This document shows positions 28,101 through 35,485 of a stretch of 64,000 nucleotides of DNA, piece after piece. A program made the position numbers and the translations under genes. The DNA is taken from positions 124,001 to 188,000 of the forward strand of contig NZ_FOCT01000006.1 of assembly GCF_900110185.1 (NCBI RefSeq), written 5' to 3'. Below the pieces are notes generated by a model that saw nothing but the letters and a program-made list of their open reading frames with translations, was not told the DNA's origin and did not search any database. This DNA is from Nitrosospira multiformis (GTDB lineage: Bacteria > Pseudomonadota > Gammaproteobacteria > Burkholderiales > Nitrosomonadaceae). Each line of letters starts with the position of its first letter. The first letter of the stretch is position 1.

Positions 28101-28337
28101 CCGATGAGCAGCGTCACTCGCAATGCGCGTGACCGTGCGCTCTTGCAGGGAATTGAGAAAATCTTCCCGCGCTTTCGCCGCTGCGCGCCTCGCCTTCTTT
28201 GCGGCAGCGCGTTGCGCCATGGCACCGAATATCGTAGTGCCAACCGTCAGCGCAATGGATGCGGCGGTTAGTACAGTCGTTGCAGATAAGGTAATGCCGC
28301 CAAGCAGCGCCCCGATAGCCGGGATTAATGGCGGCAC
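25170..28337 (-). CDS. Phage tail tip protein J-like (host-specificity region)
   Basis: 1055 residues. The start is hydrophobic (IPAIGALLGGITLSATTVLTAAS, to about 45). Then comes the tail-tip core with LEAMAQSMAGGIVATTWEIYAG near 370-390, a segment seen in J-like baseplate hub proteins, and fibronectin-like repeats after about 640 (ILVEWKGAVLADGEIEIQWR, VDLAGYVFRYHF). The C-terminal part carries SFYGS/SFDPxNPNSF repeats. It is the largest tail protein, at the end of the tail-tip genes, and touches the 121-residue gene upstream. Confidence 0.85.
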   Translation of the reverse strand: MPPLIPAIGALLGGITLSATTVLTAASIALTVGTTIFGAMAQRAAAKKARRAAAKAREDFLNSLQERTVTRIASDAAHRYVYGRAKVGSDIVAILSSGENEEFKHLVCVHAAHECDGIEKVYIDGKDLGELDADGFVTGGEYYSARTESITENFPASPFTLAHTPSSAVKVLAYGPPALFKLLPTFITEVPYTQSGNTITVTGNPGATHYSVTYQYQVNTSQVRVRKHLGVPGDTADASLLAECPDKWSSSATLTGFCYTVIRLDLRQPNFQGGVPGVEVLLRGKKLYDPRTGTTAWSQNNALVIYDYLTSEMCGVDAGDIPLSHVITAANVCDEAKSFGALYTCNGTVTSDQDQANVLEAMAQSMAGGIVATTWEIYAGKYVAPIASLQQEDIVGALAVTPGISDADTINGVRGQFVSAENQYVATDFKSYQNATYLAADGKDKFSNIDFPFTDTTQRVHNLCRIITEDQRNGFTVKAEFSLKAWDYRVGDRVTLTSAFLGQTDKVYRITDKSYAPDSAITLTLKEDAPSIWDLADTVTLDDTPNTDLPNPFVVQKLDLVTCYSGTDALLAQGDGTIISRILVEWKGAVLADGEIEIQWRRDSETAWRKTSALSDETSAYLSPVVDGGWYVVRARPLNPYFNSRSDWTYADLHQVVGKSEPPDDITDLAIDEDVLSWTGVNDVDLAGYVFRYHFGNNLDWNTAVPLHTGIITSSPYTVTNLPYGSVTIMGKAVDTSGNESLNVGTVFTNLGDAPIANVVETYSFHPTFDGTLTDCTVSGGQIVAGAADSFYGDDAQSFYGSVNTASLYKPEAGFRKMVYESGVMNVGSALTGSKMTLALATSGIDVVVEYRVSGLGSFYGPDDESFYGSDTESFFVSEPDAFDAIDLESFDPSNPNSFVAVDLANFDPNNPNSFLAVDAALSSEGGPFYGSSSAAWLPWPGQVTVKNADYQFRVTIGGGTTQGKIISMTVTIDAPDIKESIANLPISASGTAIPYTKNFASIKVVTFGALQPGASGARSLTIDKTVPLAPVIRALNSSGVAVSGAKVDVDIQGY

Positions 28338-28690
28338 GTCCAGGCCTCTTTGGCGACGGAGCGATCAGTAAAAACAAGGCCGGTTTCGCCAACAGAAACG
28401 ATATGCCGCCCACTGAACAGGCACGCAGCGCCCTGATAAATTGTGAGGTCGCCGTCTTGCGCCATGCCGGGGGGGATTCTTTTAAAATGTTGATCCAAAA
28501 AAAAAGAGAGACCGTTTAGGTCTCTCAGCTTTTTCTTTGCTTCACGCGCCGTTGTCCACGGTCGGTGTTCTGTCAGGTAATCGCGCCCTGTCTCAAGTCG
28601 CACCCATTCCCCAACAAACGTACAGCAGTCATGCACGCCCCATATAAACCTTCTATTTGCATGGGAAGAAATGTATTCGGAAAATTTCAT
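28325..28690 (-). CDS. Tail-tip assembly peptidase-like protein (DUF6950-type)
   Basis: 121 residues with GVHDCCTFVGEWVRLETG near 18-35, where HDCC holds a candidate catalytic Cys as in NlpC/P60-like phage tail proteins. Then GLVFTDRSVAKEAW near the end. It lies between the DUF2163-like gene and tip protein, the position of lambda K. A strong intrinsic terminator lies inside this coding sequence (28497-28526). Confidence 0.7.
   Translation of the reverse strand: MKFSEYISSHANRRFIWGVHDCCTFVGEWVRLETGRDYLTEHRPWTTAREAKKKLRDLNGLSFFLDQHFKRIPPGMAQDGDLTIYQGAACLFSGRHIVSVGETGLVFTDRSVAKEAWTCRH
28497..28526 (-). terminator. Intrinsic terminator inside the tail-tip peptidase gene
   Basis: GAGAGACC/GGTCTCTC, an 8-bp perfect stem with a 5-base loop and nine T on the minus strand. 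It lies fully inside a coding sequence of the late operon, so late transcripts need antitermination to pass. Confidence 0.85.
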
Positions 28691-28953
28691 TATTCCTTAG
28701 CAACTGCATACCCCTTTGCCTCCATACACATCACCGCCAAGTTCCGTCGCCGTTCGTGCATATCAAGCGCGCCGTAAAGATCCCCATAACGAGGATCAAC
28801 CGTTTGCGTATGTTTTGTAGCCTCGTACTCACAACCCTTGGCGTCAGCCAAGTACTGTGATTGGCTTGCAGTTGGATGTGTAAAATTAATAGGCTTCGAT
28901 GCGGCGCAGCCGGACATAATAATTACTGCTGACACTATTGCTATTTTTTTCAT
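28690..28953 (-). CDS. Phage-encoded lipoprotein, possible superinfection-exclusion factor
   Basis: 87 residues. MKKIAIVSAVIIMSGCAASKP gives a lipobox with Cys16. The body ends DMHERRRNLAVMCMEAKGYAVAKE, the CxxxKGY-like end common in small lipoproteins of mobile DNA. It interrupts the tail operon between DUF2163-like and peptidase-like genes. Its ribosome site sits in a hairpin. Surface exclusion of other phages is a guess from location and type. Confidence 0.7.
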   Translation of the reverse strand: MKKIAIVSAVIIMSGCAASKPINFTHPTASQSQYLADAKGCEYEATKHTQTVDPRYGDLYGALDMHERRRNLAVMCMEAKGYAVAKE

Positions 28954-28957
28954 TATT

Positions 28958-28977
28958 CCCTCCTGTTAAAACAGGAG
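28958..28977 (-). promoter_or_regulatory. Hairpin covering the ribosome site of the phage lipoprotein gene
   Basis: On minus CTCCTGT TTTA ACAGGAG is a perfect 7-bp hairpin directly followed by GGAATAATG. The AGGAGG-type ribosome site is in its 3' arm, so translation of the lipoprotein is likely held low until the stem opens. No T run follows, so it is not a terminator. Confidence 0.55.
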
Positions 28978-28989
28978 ATTATAAGCACG

Positions 28990-29574
28990 TCAGTTAATGC
29001 TCCGCTGGAATTTTTTTGACAACCAAACAGTAGGATTTGCTATCAGATCATTGAGATAATCAAACCCCTTATCGTTCGGATATTTCCTCTTGTGTTGTGC
29101 GGCATTCAGCCGCAGAGAGGGTTGTCGTTTGAGGCCATAAGCACTCGTCTCGCACTTCAGCGTCACCCGACCTTCTTCGCCCTCGACAGCGACGGCCACC
29201 AAATCCATAATGCCGCGCCAGCAAAGCTGAGGCGTCCCAACAAGCTGAAAGGATTCGTTCAGGGGACAAAAATACATCTTCGCGGGTTTGCCGCGATACT
29301 CTTCGACGTCGCCCACTGCCAGCGCCAAAATGGCGGACTGGGCTATGTTGAGCATAAAATTCAGTGCCTTCGATTCAACGCCTTCTGACTCTTCTATGGC
29401 ACTGATTGACCCGACTATTCCAAAACCAAGCCAGTCGTGGCCGTTCCATGTGATCGTTCTGTCTGCCGTGCAAACGTATTGCGTCTCAGAGGAAAACTGG
29501 AACTCCACGAAGTAGACGGGACGCGCAACGGGCTTTTCAAGTTCTGTCTGCTGAGCCGAATCAAGAATCGTCAT
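28990..29574 (-). CDS. Phage tail protein, DUF2163-like
   Basis: 194 residues from ATG 29574, which overlaps the upstream stop by 4 bases (ATGA). Contains RPVYFVEFQFSSETQYVCTA, GHDWLGFGIVGSISAIEE and ILALAVGDVEEYRGKPAKMY, the DUF2163 pattern of tail-tip proteins between the tape measure and the J-like hub. It ends with AAQHKRKYPNDKGFDYLNDL as in that family. Confidence 0.8.
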   Translation of the reverse strand: MTILDSAQQTELEKPVARPVYFVEFQFSSETQYVCTADRTITWNGHDWLGFGIVGSISAIEESEGVESKALNFMLNIAQSAILALAVGDVEEYRGKPAKMYFCPLNESFQLVGTPQLCWRGIMDLVAVAVEGEEGRVTLKCETSAYGLKRQPSLRLNAAQHKRKYPNDKGFDYLNDLIANPTVWLSKKFQRSIN

Positions 29575-30182
29575 ATACGCCAATCCTCGATCAGATCAAG
29601 AGTAAAACCCTCGGTCACGGCGGCGTAACTCTCCCACGAAAAACGGGAATTGACACGCCTGAATAGCGCCTTAGGTCTGTTCCAGGTTATCGCTTCGCCC
29701 GCCGAGAATGCATTGCGCAAAGGCGGCTCAGCAGTCACGGAGATAATGCCACTCCCATCGCTTTTGGCGTCCTCTACGACCATGACGACCTGCTGTGTTA
29801 GGTTATCCCCTATCCCGAGCAAATCGCCCTGCAGAAGCGTTTTAGACGCTTGCCCGCTTGCCACAATGGATAAGGTTGTAGCGCCCTGCGCCGCGTCTAA
29901 ATTGAGCGTCATGGTGCCGCGCATGGTTCCCCGGGGAACGGGGCGGGCATGGTTCCACAGTTCGAGCTGGTTTGTCCTGCCGCGTAATTGCATTCCGAGC
30001 GCTTGCCAGCCGCCACTATCTGCCTCACGTCCCGGCGCGGCTTCGAGTGTGACAGACCAGAGCGGGCCAGCCAGTTCCACCGCCTGAGCGCCAAAGCCGG
30101 AGCGGAATTCCACATCATTCCGTTGCTGTGCCCATGTCACGCGGGCGACCTTGAGCGACTCAGGGAAAGTGATGATGCTCAT
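29571..30182 (-). CDS. Phage distal tail protein-like
   Basis: 203 residues. It starts MSIITFPESLKVARVTWAQQ and has SVTLEAAPGREADSGGWQAL and LWNHARPVPRGTMRGTM. It is the first gene after the tape measure and is chained by 4-base overlaps on both sides. The location is that of the distal tail/baseplate initiator. The family is common but without a known enzymatic role. Confidence 0.7.
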   Translation of the reverse strand: MSIITFPESLKVARVTWAQQRNDVEFRSGFGAQAVELAGPLWSVTLEAAPGREADSGGWQALGMQLRGRTNQLELWNHARPVPRGTMRGTMTLNLDAAQGATTLSIVASGQASKTLLQGDLLGIGDNLTQQVVMVVEDAKSDGSGIISVTAEPPLRNAFSAGEAITWNRPKALFRRVNSRFSWESYAAVTEGFTLDLIEDWRI

Positions 30183-32515
30183 ATCGCGCCTTGACGGGAG
30201 AGCCTATCGACCAGATCGGCGTTTCCCTGTTTCACCGCTCTCGATACGATAGCGTGAACCTCTGCGCGGTCAGTGCGTGAATCGACATTGATTACTGGAG
30301 CGTAGTTGACCGACACACCTCCGCCGCCTTGGGCAATAACTCCAAGCCTTCCCTGAGAATCTCGTTTGAGCGGGAAGATTCCCTCGGTTCCAGCTTCGCC
30401 CATTACTCCATCATGAATTGTTCCGCCTTTGGCAAATTTGAAGAAGGTGGGCGAATCTACTATTCCCCCTTTGGCGAAGTACGACACTCCATGGTCGAAA
30501 TATGCGCCCTTGGCGGCCCAGCCAGTAAGCCCTGGACTTGTTACTTTCAACGCACCAGCAGCCGCCCCGCCGCCCCCAGCTATCCCTCCAGCAATGCCAA
30601 GAACCGAGGAAAACAGCGACAGTCCCATCTTGAGCAAACCACCGTCTTTGCCAAACAAAGCTTGAGTCAGATTCGCTGCCAGCGCATCAGCCGCCATGCG
30701 CTTGATCATTGAAGCAAACGACGCGCCGATATTCTTGAAGTTTCCGTCCAGAATATTGAAAAGCTGATCCCCGAGATTGCGCTGAATGTTGAAACCGAAG
30801 TTATCCCAGACTTTCTGCATCTCTGCGACTTGTGTTTTCTGTTTCTGTATCTGCTCTTCCAGCCGGATCGCCTCTTCTTCGCTCGCCTTAGCCTTCAGTA
30901 TCGCCTCTTCCTGGATCTTGCGAACAGAATCGCCGGTATCCAAGCCGTCTAATTCTTTCAGACGCTCCTTGACCTTCACTTCGAGATCGTACAGAGCGAG
31001 CATGCGCTTCTGTTGCGCCTCGGATTTGTCTACAAGGCCTAGCTCAACCTTGAGCCGCTCTACCTTCTCCGTGGCTACTTTGTTGTCTTTCGCTACGGTG
31101 CCGATAAATTCCAGGTATGACTCTGCGGCCTCTGCGTAGGACTCGCGCATGTCTTCCAGAACCTTCTGCTCAGCCTGGAATGCCTCGATACGCTCCGCGT
31201 TTGCTTTCACGCCATCCAATCTTGCGCCAGTTATTTTGAGCAAACCGGCTTCATAGACTTTAAGCTGAGATGCTGTCATGCCGAGCGTATCGGCTTCTTT
31301 TTGCAGGCCGTCGATAAATGTTTGCTGTTGAGCGGCGAATGCCTTTGCTGCTCGCGCCGCATCCTCAGCGGCTTTTTTCGCATCATCCGCCGCTTTCTTT
31401 GCCTTGGCTTCAGCTTCCGCTTTTGCCAACAACGCTTTCATCCCGGCTTCGGGATCAGCCGGTGCTGCTGCTGCCTTTGCCGCTTCCTCGCGCACCCCTT
31501 CCAGGCTGCGCTTAAGTTCCAGCGCTTGCTGGTTTAGTTTGTTGATGTAGCTGTCGCTCGCGCCTTGTGGCGGCTCCATACCTAGCGCATTAAATAGTTT
31601 CCGCATCTTCAGAGCGGAATCCATTAACTGCTGTGTATCGAGCAGTTTGTCGCTGATTATTGAATCCGGGGTGTCTCTAAAGCCTTTGAATGCTTTCCCA
31701 ATCAGACCAATCGCCTCTGCCGCCTTGGCGCTTGCCCCTGTTACCTTGTCTATCGCTCCCACGGTCAAGAGCAGTTCATTCCTTGCATCCGTAAAAGCGG
31801 TACCGATCGTTTTCGGTAGCGTCTCAGACTCCCTGATCAGTTTCGGAAGCTGCGAGCCAAGACCTTCCACCAGGATGTCACGAGTCAGCTTGCCCTCGTG
31901 TGCCATCTCCCGCAACTTACCGACAGGAACACCGAGAGCATCGGCCAACGCCTTCATAACACGTGGCGCTGCCTCATTGACCGAGTTAAATTCCTCGCCA
32001 CGCAATACGCCAGAGGCTATAGCTTGGGAGAATTGCGTCATCGCAGATGCAGACTCTTCCGCCGACGCCCCGGATATTCTCAGGCCGAGCGCAAGCGCCT
32101 GAGTGGTATTCGCTATCTGCTGCTGCGTTCCGCCGACATCGATGAGAGACTGGGCAATACGGGTATAGAGGGTAGCGGTAGCCTCAAGCGGGGCTTTGGT
32201 TGAGTCCGCAATGCGCCGGATATTAGCGTTGGCCTGAGCGAACTCATCCGCGTTGCGCGTGGCGAGTTTAAGTCGAGCTTGAATGTTGCTGTACGTTTCA
32301 GCCATCTGCGCAATTTCGCGCACACTGATACCGGCAACCAGTCCCCCAAAAATGCCTTGCAGCCCAGAACCTAGCCGCTCAAAAGACTTGCTGACGTTCT
32401 TGCTGATGCGATCCGCGTTCGTCTGGAACTTGGCAAGATCGTTGGTCATCCGGTCGACGCTCGACTGGAAGCGTGCGACATTGGCATTAAAATCAATTGT
32501 GATCGCTTTTGCCAT
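30179..32515 (-). CDS. Tail tape measure protein
   Basis: 778 residues. The N-terminal region (IQARLKLATRNADEFAQANA to EEFNSVNEAAPRVMKALADA) is the TIGR02675 tape measure domain. A long coiled-coil middle (AAADPEAGMKALLAKAEAEAKAKKAAD and later EEEAIRLEEQIQKQKTQVAE) follows. Hydrophobic segments are seen near 655-690. It sets tail length and is ejected with DNA; each residue spans about 1.5 angstrom, so a tail of roughly 110-120 nm is expected (family rule). It overlaps neighbours by one and four bases. Confidence 0.95.
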   Translation of the reverse strand: MAKAITIDFNANVARFQSSVDRMTNDLAKFQTNADRISKNVSKSFERLGSGLQGIFGGLVAGISVREIAQMAETYSNIQARLKLATRNADEFAQANANIRRIADSTKAPLEATATLYTRIAQSLIDVGGTQQQIANTTQALALGLRISGASAEESASAMTQFSQAIASGVLRGEEFNSVNEAAPRVMKALADALGVPVGKLREMAHEGKLTRDILVEGLGSQLPKLIRESETLPKTIGTAFTDARNELLLTVGAIDKVTGASAKAAEAIGLIGKAFKGFRDTPDSIISDKLLDTQQLMDSALKMRKLFNALGMEPPQGASDSYINKLNQQALELKRSLEGVREEAAKAAAAPADPEAGMKALLAKAEAEAKAKKAADDAKKAAEDAARAAKAFAAQQQTFIDGLQKEADTLGMTASQLKVYEAGLLKITGARLDGVKANAERIEAFQAEQKVLEDMRESYAEAAESYLEFIGTVAKDNKVATEKVERLKVELGLVDKSEAQQKRMLALYDLEVKVKERLKELDGLDTGDSVRKIQEEAILKAKASEEEAIRLEEQIQKQKTQVAEMQKVWDNFGFNIQRNLGDQLFNILDGNFKNIGASFASMIKRMAADALAANLTQALFGKDGGLLKMGLSLFSSVLGIAGGIAGGGGAAAGALKVTSPGLTGWAAKGAYFDHGVSYFAKGGIVDSPTFFKFAKGGTIHDGVMGEAGTEGIFPLKRDSQGRLGVIAQGGGGVSVNYAPVINVDSRTDRAEVHAIVSRAVKQGNADLVDRLSRQGAI

Positions 32516-32958
32516 TACAGACCCACCTTGCGCTTTAATACCTCAGACGCAGCTATCGCGGATTGCTGGATAGCCTCTGCTGCCTTTTCCTTGTTCTGCT
32601 CAAATGCTTTATCGATAAACAGCTTTCCGGGCATAACTCGTTTCCCGGCTCTCCATCCAGCCTCCTGGAACTTGCCGTAATACGGATCATCTTTCTTCTT
32701 CCTGGCTATCGTGAGATATACCCCGATCATGTCTTTTGATGATTTGCCGCGATGTATTTTGGAGTTGCGAACAATGATTCCGCGCCTCTTTAAGGCGCTT
32801 GTCTTGACGGGCGCACTGGCTCTCGCAATTCTGGCAATGTAGTTAGCGCCGACCCGTAGCGAGCCCCTGACAACACGGTCCCCGAGTTGCTGCGAGTAGG
32901 CGTATATCGCCTTTGTTGCCTCGCTCAAACCGTGAACGCTTATCGATTTTTCGGCCAT
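32515..32958 (-). CDS. HK97 gp10-like structural protein
   Basis: 147 residues. GLSEATKAIYAYSQQLGDRV, then KRRGIIVRNSKIHRGKSSKD, ending FEQNKEKAAEAIQQSAIAAS: the HK97 gp10 pattern (helix, basic middle, long C-terminal helix). These proteins act at the head-tail or tail completion. Here it is between the frameshifted chaperone and the tape measure, not in the usual connector cluster. It overlaps the -1 extension by 19 bases. Confidence 0.75.
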   Translation of the reverse strand: MAEKSISVHGLSEATKAIYAYSQQLGDRVVRGSLRVGANYIARIARASAPVKTSALKRRGIIVRNSKIHRGKSSKDMIGVYLTIARKKKDDPYYGKFQEAGWRAGKRVMPGKLFIDKAFEQNKEKAAEAIQQSAIAASEVLKRKVGL

Positions 32959-33155
32959 TCAAAATCTCGCATTGCGATGAGCTGAGCAATCAGCACTTCC
33001 ACATCAGAAACGCCGTATATCTCGGTCAGGATCGGCAGAGCGTTCCAGTCGAGCGTTCCGCCCATTGCGTTCCACACCTTTACCGAAAGTTCGCATTCAG
33101 GAGGGGCGCCGGATGGCTGGATCGGTAACTTGAACTCTTCCAGCCAGTCCGCTAC
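32940..33155 (-). CDS. Tail assembly chaperone -1 extension (gpT-like part of gpGT)
   Basis: Reading on in the -1 frame from the slippery site gives VADWLEEFKLPIQPSGAPPE to YGVSDVEVLIAQLIAMRDFE, 71 residues. There is no ATG, GTG or TTG between the upstream -1 stop and the slippery site, so only frameshifting makes it. The fusion is 187 residues. The C-terminal LxxLTEIYGV pattern fits gpGT-type tails. It ends 19 bases inside the gp10-like gene. Confidence 0.8.
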   Translation of the reverse strand, partial: VADWLEEFKLPIQPSGAPPECELSVKVWNAMGGTLDWNALPILTEIYGVSDVEVLIAQLIAMRDFEWPKNR

Positions 33156-33502
33156 TTTTTTTTCGCTGCCCCTACCCTCTTCTCGTGCGCTCCGAGTTCG
33201 TCATCTATGGCTTTGGTTATCTTGTTCCAGTGCTCGGAATGATCCTTGATCCACCAGCAGAACAGTTCCTTGTCAAAGGGAAGTGGTTCGGCATCACCAC
33301 CGGGGAAAATATCAAGATCAACAAAGCCATCCCACCCAACCGTGAACTCATAAATCATGTCGAGAGGACCGGCTTTGCCGCGGGCCGCCATCTCGGCAAA
33401 GTCCCCGTCAAGAGGACGGCGGAATATGATGAACTTGCCCGGAACTATCTCAACACGTGATTGAGTGCTCTTGAGAAACCGGTCTACAAGTGGATTCATC
33501 AA
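33152..33502 (-). CDS. Tail assembly chaperone, gpG-like
   Basis: 116 residues in the unshifted frame: VDRFLKSTQSRVEIVPGKFI, RPLDGDFAEMAARGKAGPLD, ending HEKRVGAAKKK. It is upstream of the tape measure. At its end AAA AAA AAG TAG contains the slippery A AAA AAG, so part of the product is extended in the -1 frame. In lambda, gpG and gpGT bind the tape measure and recruit tail tube protein. Overlaps the tail tube gene start by 4 bases. Confidence 0.85.
   Translation of the reverse strand: MMNPLVDRFLKSTQSRVEIVPGKFIIFRRPLDGDFAEMAARGKAGPLDMIYEFTVGWDGFVDLDIFPGGDAEPLPFDKELFCWWIKDHSEHWNKITKAIDDELGAHEKRVGAAKKK
33155..33161 (-). promoter_or_regulatory. Programmed -1 frameshift site A AAA AAG
   Basis: The zero frame reads AAA AAG with an A before it, so both tRNAs re-pair after slipping one base; TAG follows at once. 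A AAA AAG is among the most efficient bacterial slippery sites (for example in dnaX). Downstream stem and upstream ribosome-like elements were not checked by folding. Confidence 0.85.
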
Positions 33503-34161
33503 GCAATACCAAAGGTCGGGGCGCCGTTCATGGCGATAGCGGCTTGGGTCGTGGTGACGGCCTGATTACCACCGCCCGGCATGCCGGAGAATCCGACTGA
33601 ACCGTAGAACAGCATGTACCGACCGTTTGGCCAGCGGATACGGAAACCTCGGGCTTCGCTTGTTTCAAACGCGGTTTGCATGGCGGCTTGTGCGGTATCG
33701 CCCGGATCCCATTGCATTGTCAGGCTGTAGCTCATTGCGGTCACGCCAGCCACGATCTGCTTATCGCGGGTATCGGAAACAGTGGTGGTATCGAGGAACT
33801 TGATGTCGCCGCCTTGCGGGGAGAATTCCTGAACGCCAGGTATCGTTGTCCCGAGCGTAATCTTCTCGAAACTGCCAGACGCAAATACGCCAAAATCCGT
33901 GGTATCGATGCCGACAGTACCGGTGGCGGCATTCTTGAGCTGGAACGTGTTCGTGGCCTTGTTGGCTACCACAAACATGCGCTCATTGATCTCGATCATT
34001 CCGGATGCACGCACCAAAATGATGTCGCCATCAAGCAGCGTATGACCAGTTGCCGTGAATACCCCGGGATTGGCATTGGTTGCCGACTCAATGTCAACAG
34101 AGGCAGCTATCGCGCTCTGCATCGACAGTACCAGGCCAGAATTCTTGTAGATTGTTGCCAT
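33499..34161 (-). CDS. Major tail tube protein
   Basis: 220 residues. IYKNSGLVLSMQSAIAASVD, then TATGHTLLDGDIILVRASGM, SYSLTMQWDPGDTAQAAMQT and FRIRWPNGRYMLFYGSVGFS. The pattern is that of siphophage tail tube proteins. It is the gene upstream of the frameshift chaperone. No Ig-like domain is seen. Overlaps the chaperone start by 4 bases. Confidence 0.85.
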   Translation of the reverse strand: MATIYKNSGLVLSMQSAIAASVDIESATNANPGVFTATGHTLLDGDIILVRASGMIEINERMFVVANKATNTFQLKNAATGTVGIDTTDFGVFASGSFEKITLGTTIPGVQEFSPQGGDIKFLDTTTVSDTRDKQIVAGVTAMSYSLTMQWDPGDTAQAAMQTAFETSEARGFRIRWPNGRYMLFYGSVGFSGMPGGGNQAVTTTQAAIAMNGAPTFGIA

Positions 34162-34170
34162 TTCCTTCTC

Positions 34171-34629
34171 CTAAATTAACGTGTCCGGGGAACCTTCAAG
34201 TGTTGAATAACTGATGCGCCATGACGTGATGACTTCGCCGTGGTCTATGCCGTCCTCTTCCTGCACGACTTCCATGCTTGTGCTGATCAGCGTCAGCGAC
34301 TGGATTTGCTGCAACTCATTGCGCAAAGTGGATTGGGTTAACTTCTGCTCGATCTCTGCCGCGCACTCATCCATCTTGTCTTCAATGATCGAGGTATTTG
34401 TGGGTAGCTTGAGCATCCCGGCGACAGTGATCGTCACCTCGCGCTCATAAACACAGGGGTCGTTGACGGTAAGCTGACTGGATGATTCCGACTCGGCAAA
34501 GACCATCAAATACGGCCAGATTTGCATCGTCGCGGGAATGCGCGTCTTCGTTACGGTTTTCCAGGGAACAGGATTCCTGGAGAGAACGGCTGCTACCGCC
34601 TCTCTGATTTGTTGGCGTGCGTGGGTCAT
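34171..34629 (-). CDS. Tail completion/minor tail protein (gpU-like)
   Basis: 152 residues. ARQQIREAVAAVLSRNPVPW and TITVAGMLKLPTNTSIIEDK look like the lambda gpU/tail-terminator type with beta strands and a helical C-terminal part (DECAAEIEQKLTQ). It is just upstream of the tail tube gene, the expected place of the tail terminator. Confidence 0.7.
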   Translation of the reverse strand: MTHARQQIREAVAAVLSRNPVPWKTVTKTRIPATMQIWPYLMVFAESESSSQLTVNDPCVYEREVTITVAGMLKLPTNTSIIEDKMDECAAEIEQKLTQSTLRNELQQIQSLTLISTSMEVVQEEDGIDHGEVITSWRISYSTLEGSPDTLI

Positions 34630-35180
34630 ACGAAATAAAGCCGGTAGGGGCTGAGAAGATCAGTTATCGCGAATGGAATGCGGGAAATTGAAATTCCGCT
34701 CTCGATCCTGGGCTGGTGATTCATCCAGTGGCCGACAAGCAGGATGATTGCTTCGCGGATTATTGGCTCAACATCGTTTGCTTTTGGCCCGTAGCCTGCC
34801 GTGTATTGGATCCGGACAGCGTTACGCTCTCTCCGGGTGGAAGGCCACCCGAGGTCATGCACAGCGCGCACATAAGGAATCGTTGAGTAGGTATCCAACA
34901 CATAATTCTCTGTGCTCAGCGTTGTCTCAACCCCGTATGGATCGATGTATTTCAAGCTGCCAACCGTCAAAGCAGACGGCAATTCGTGCTCATCGACAAA
35001 GCAGTCCCATCGGATTTCTCTGGTCTGAGTGATCAGCGCACGCCCGGTGTAATCCTCTACCCATTTGCGCGCTTCTATGATCCGGCGCGCTATTAAATCG
35101 TCCGAGCCATCTGCGCCTATCTGCGCCTTAACCTCGCCAATCGATACAGGTTCGATCTTCGGCTGCTCGATTACCCTCAT
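34626..35180 (-). CDS. Head-tail connector (HK97 gp6-like)
   Basis: 184 residues. MRVIEQPKIEPVSIGEVKAQI, IIEARKWVEDYTGRALI, ending FAITDLLSPYRLYFV: the gp6-like connector family, an alpha-helical ring between portal and tail. Four-base overlap with both neighbours supports coordinated translation. Its distance from the capsid gene (about 4 kb) is unusual. Confidence 0.8.
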   Translation of the reverse strand: MRVIEQPKIEPVSIGEVKAQIGADGSDDLIARRIIEARKWVEDYTGRALITQTREIRWDCFVDEHELPSALTVGSLKYIDPYGVETTLSTENYVLDTYSTIPYVRAVHDLGWPSTRRERNAVRIQYTAGYGPKANDVEPIIREAIILLVGHWMNHQPRIESGISISRIPFAITDLLSPYRLYFV

Positions 35181-35482
35181 CCCAACTGCTCCCGTACTGT
35201 CACGGAAATCAAATCCACGTTGCTCAGTTTCTTTCCGCTGATGTCGGTTACCTCGACCTCGAACGACATGCCAGGAGAAAACAACTCATCCTCGCCGAAT
35301 TGATACGTGCACTCGCCGTTTGCAGCATCTAATACCGTCATAGCCTTTGTCTGCACCTCGCCGACCTCATCTTTCCAGCGGATGTTTGCTGTACAGCCAG
35401 TCAGATCAATGGGCGTCTCGGACTTATCGACGCACGTAACCTTCAGGACGGACGCTGTGTCCCCTGCCACGAAGTCAGCCAT
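35177..35482 (-). CDS. Hypothetical structural protein (BppU-like fold)
   Basis: 101 residues. VAGDTASVLKVTCVDKSETP, TGCTANIRWKDEVGEVQTKA and DISGKKLSNVDLISVTVREQ suggest one immunoglobulin/jelly-roll-like beta domain as in the N-terminal domain of BppU baseplate proteins. Overlaps connector by 4 bases. Assignment to the virion is by position. Confidence 0.55.
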   Translation of the reverse strand: MADFVAGDTASVLKVTCVDKSETPIDLTGCTANIRWKDEVGEVQTKAMTVLDAANGECTYQFGEDELFSPGMSFEVEVTDISGKKLSNVDLISVTVREQLG

Positions 35483-35485
35483 TGA

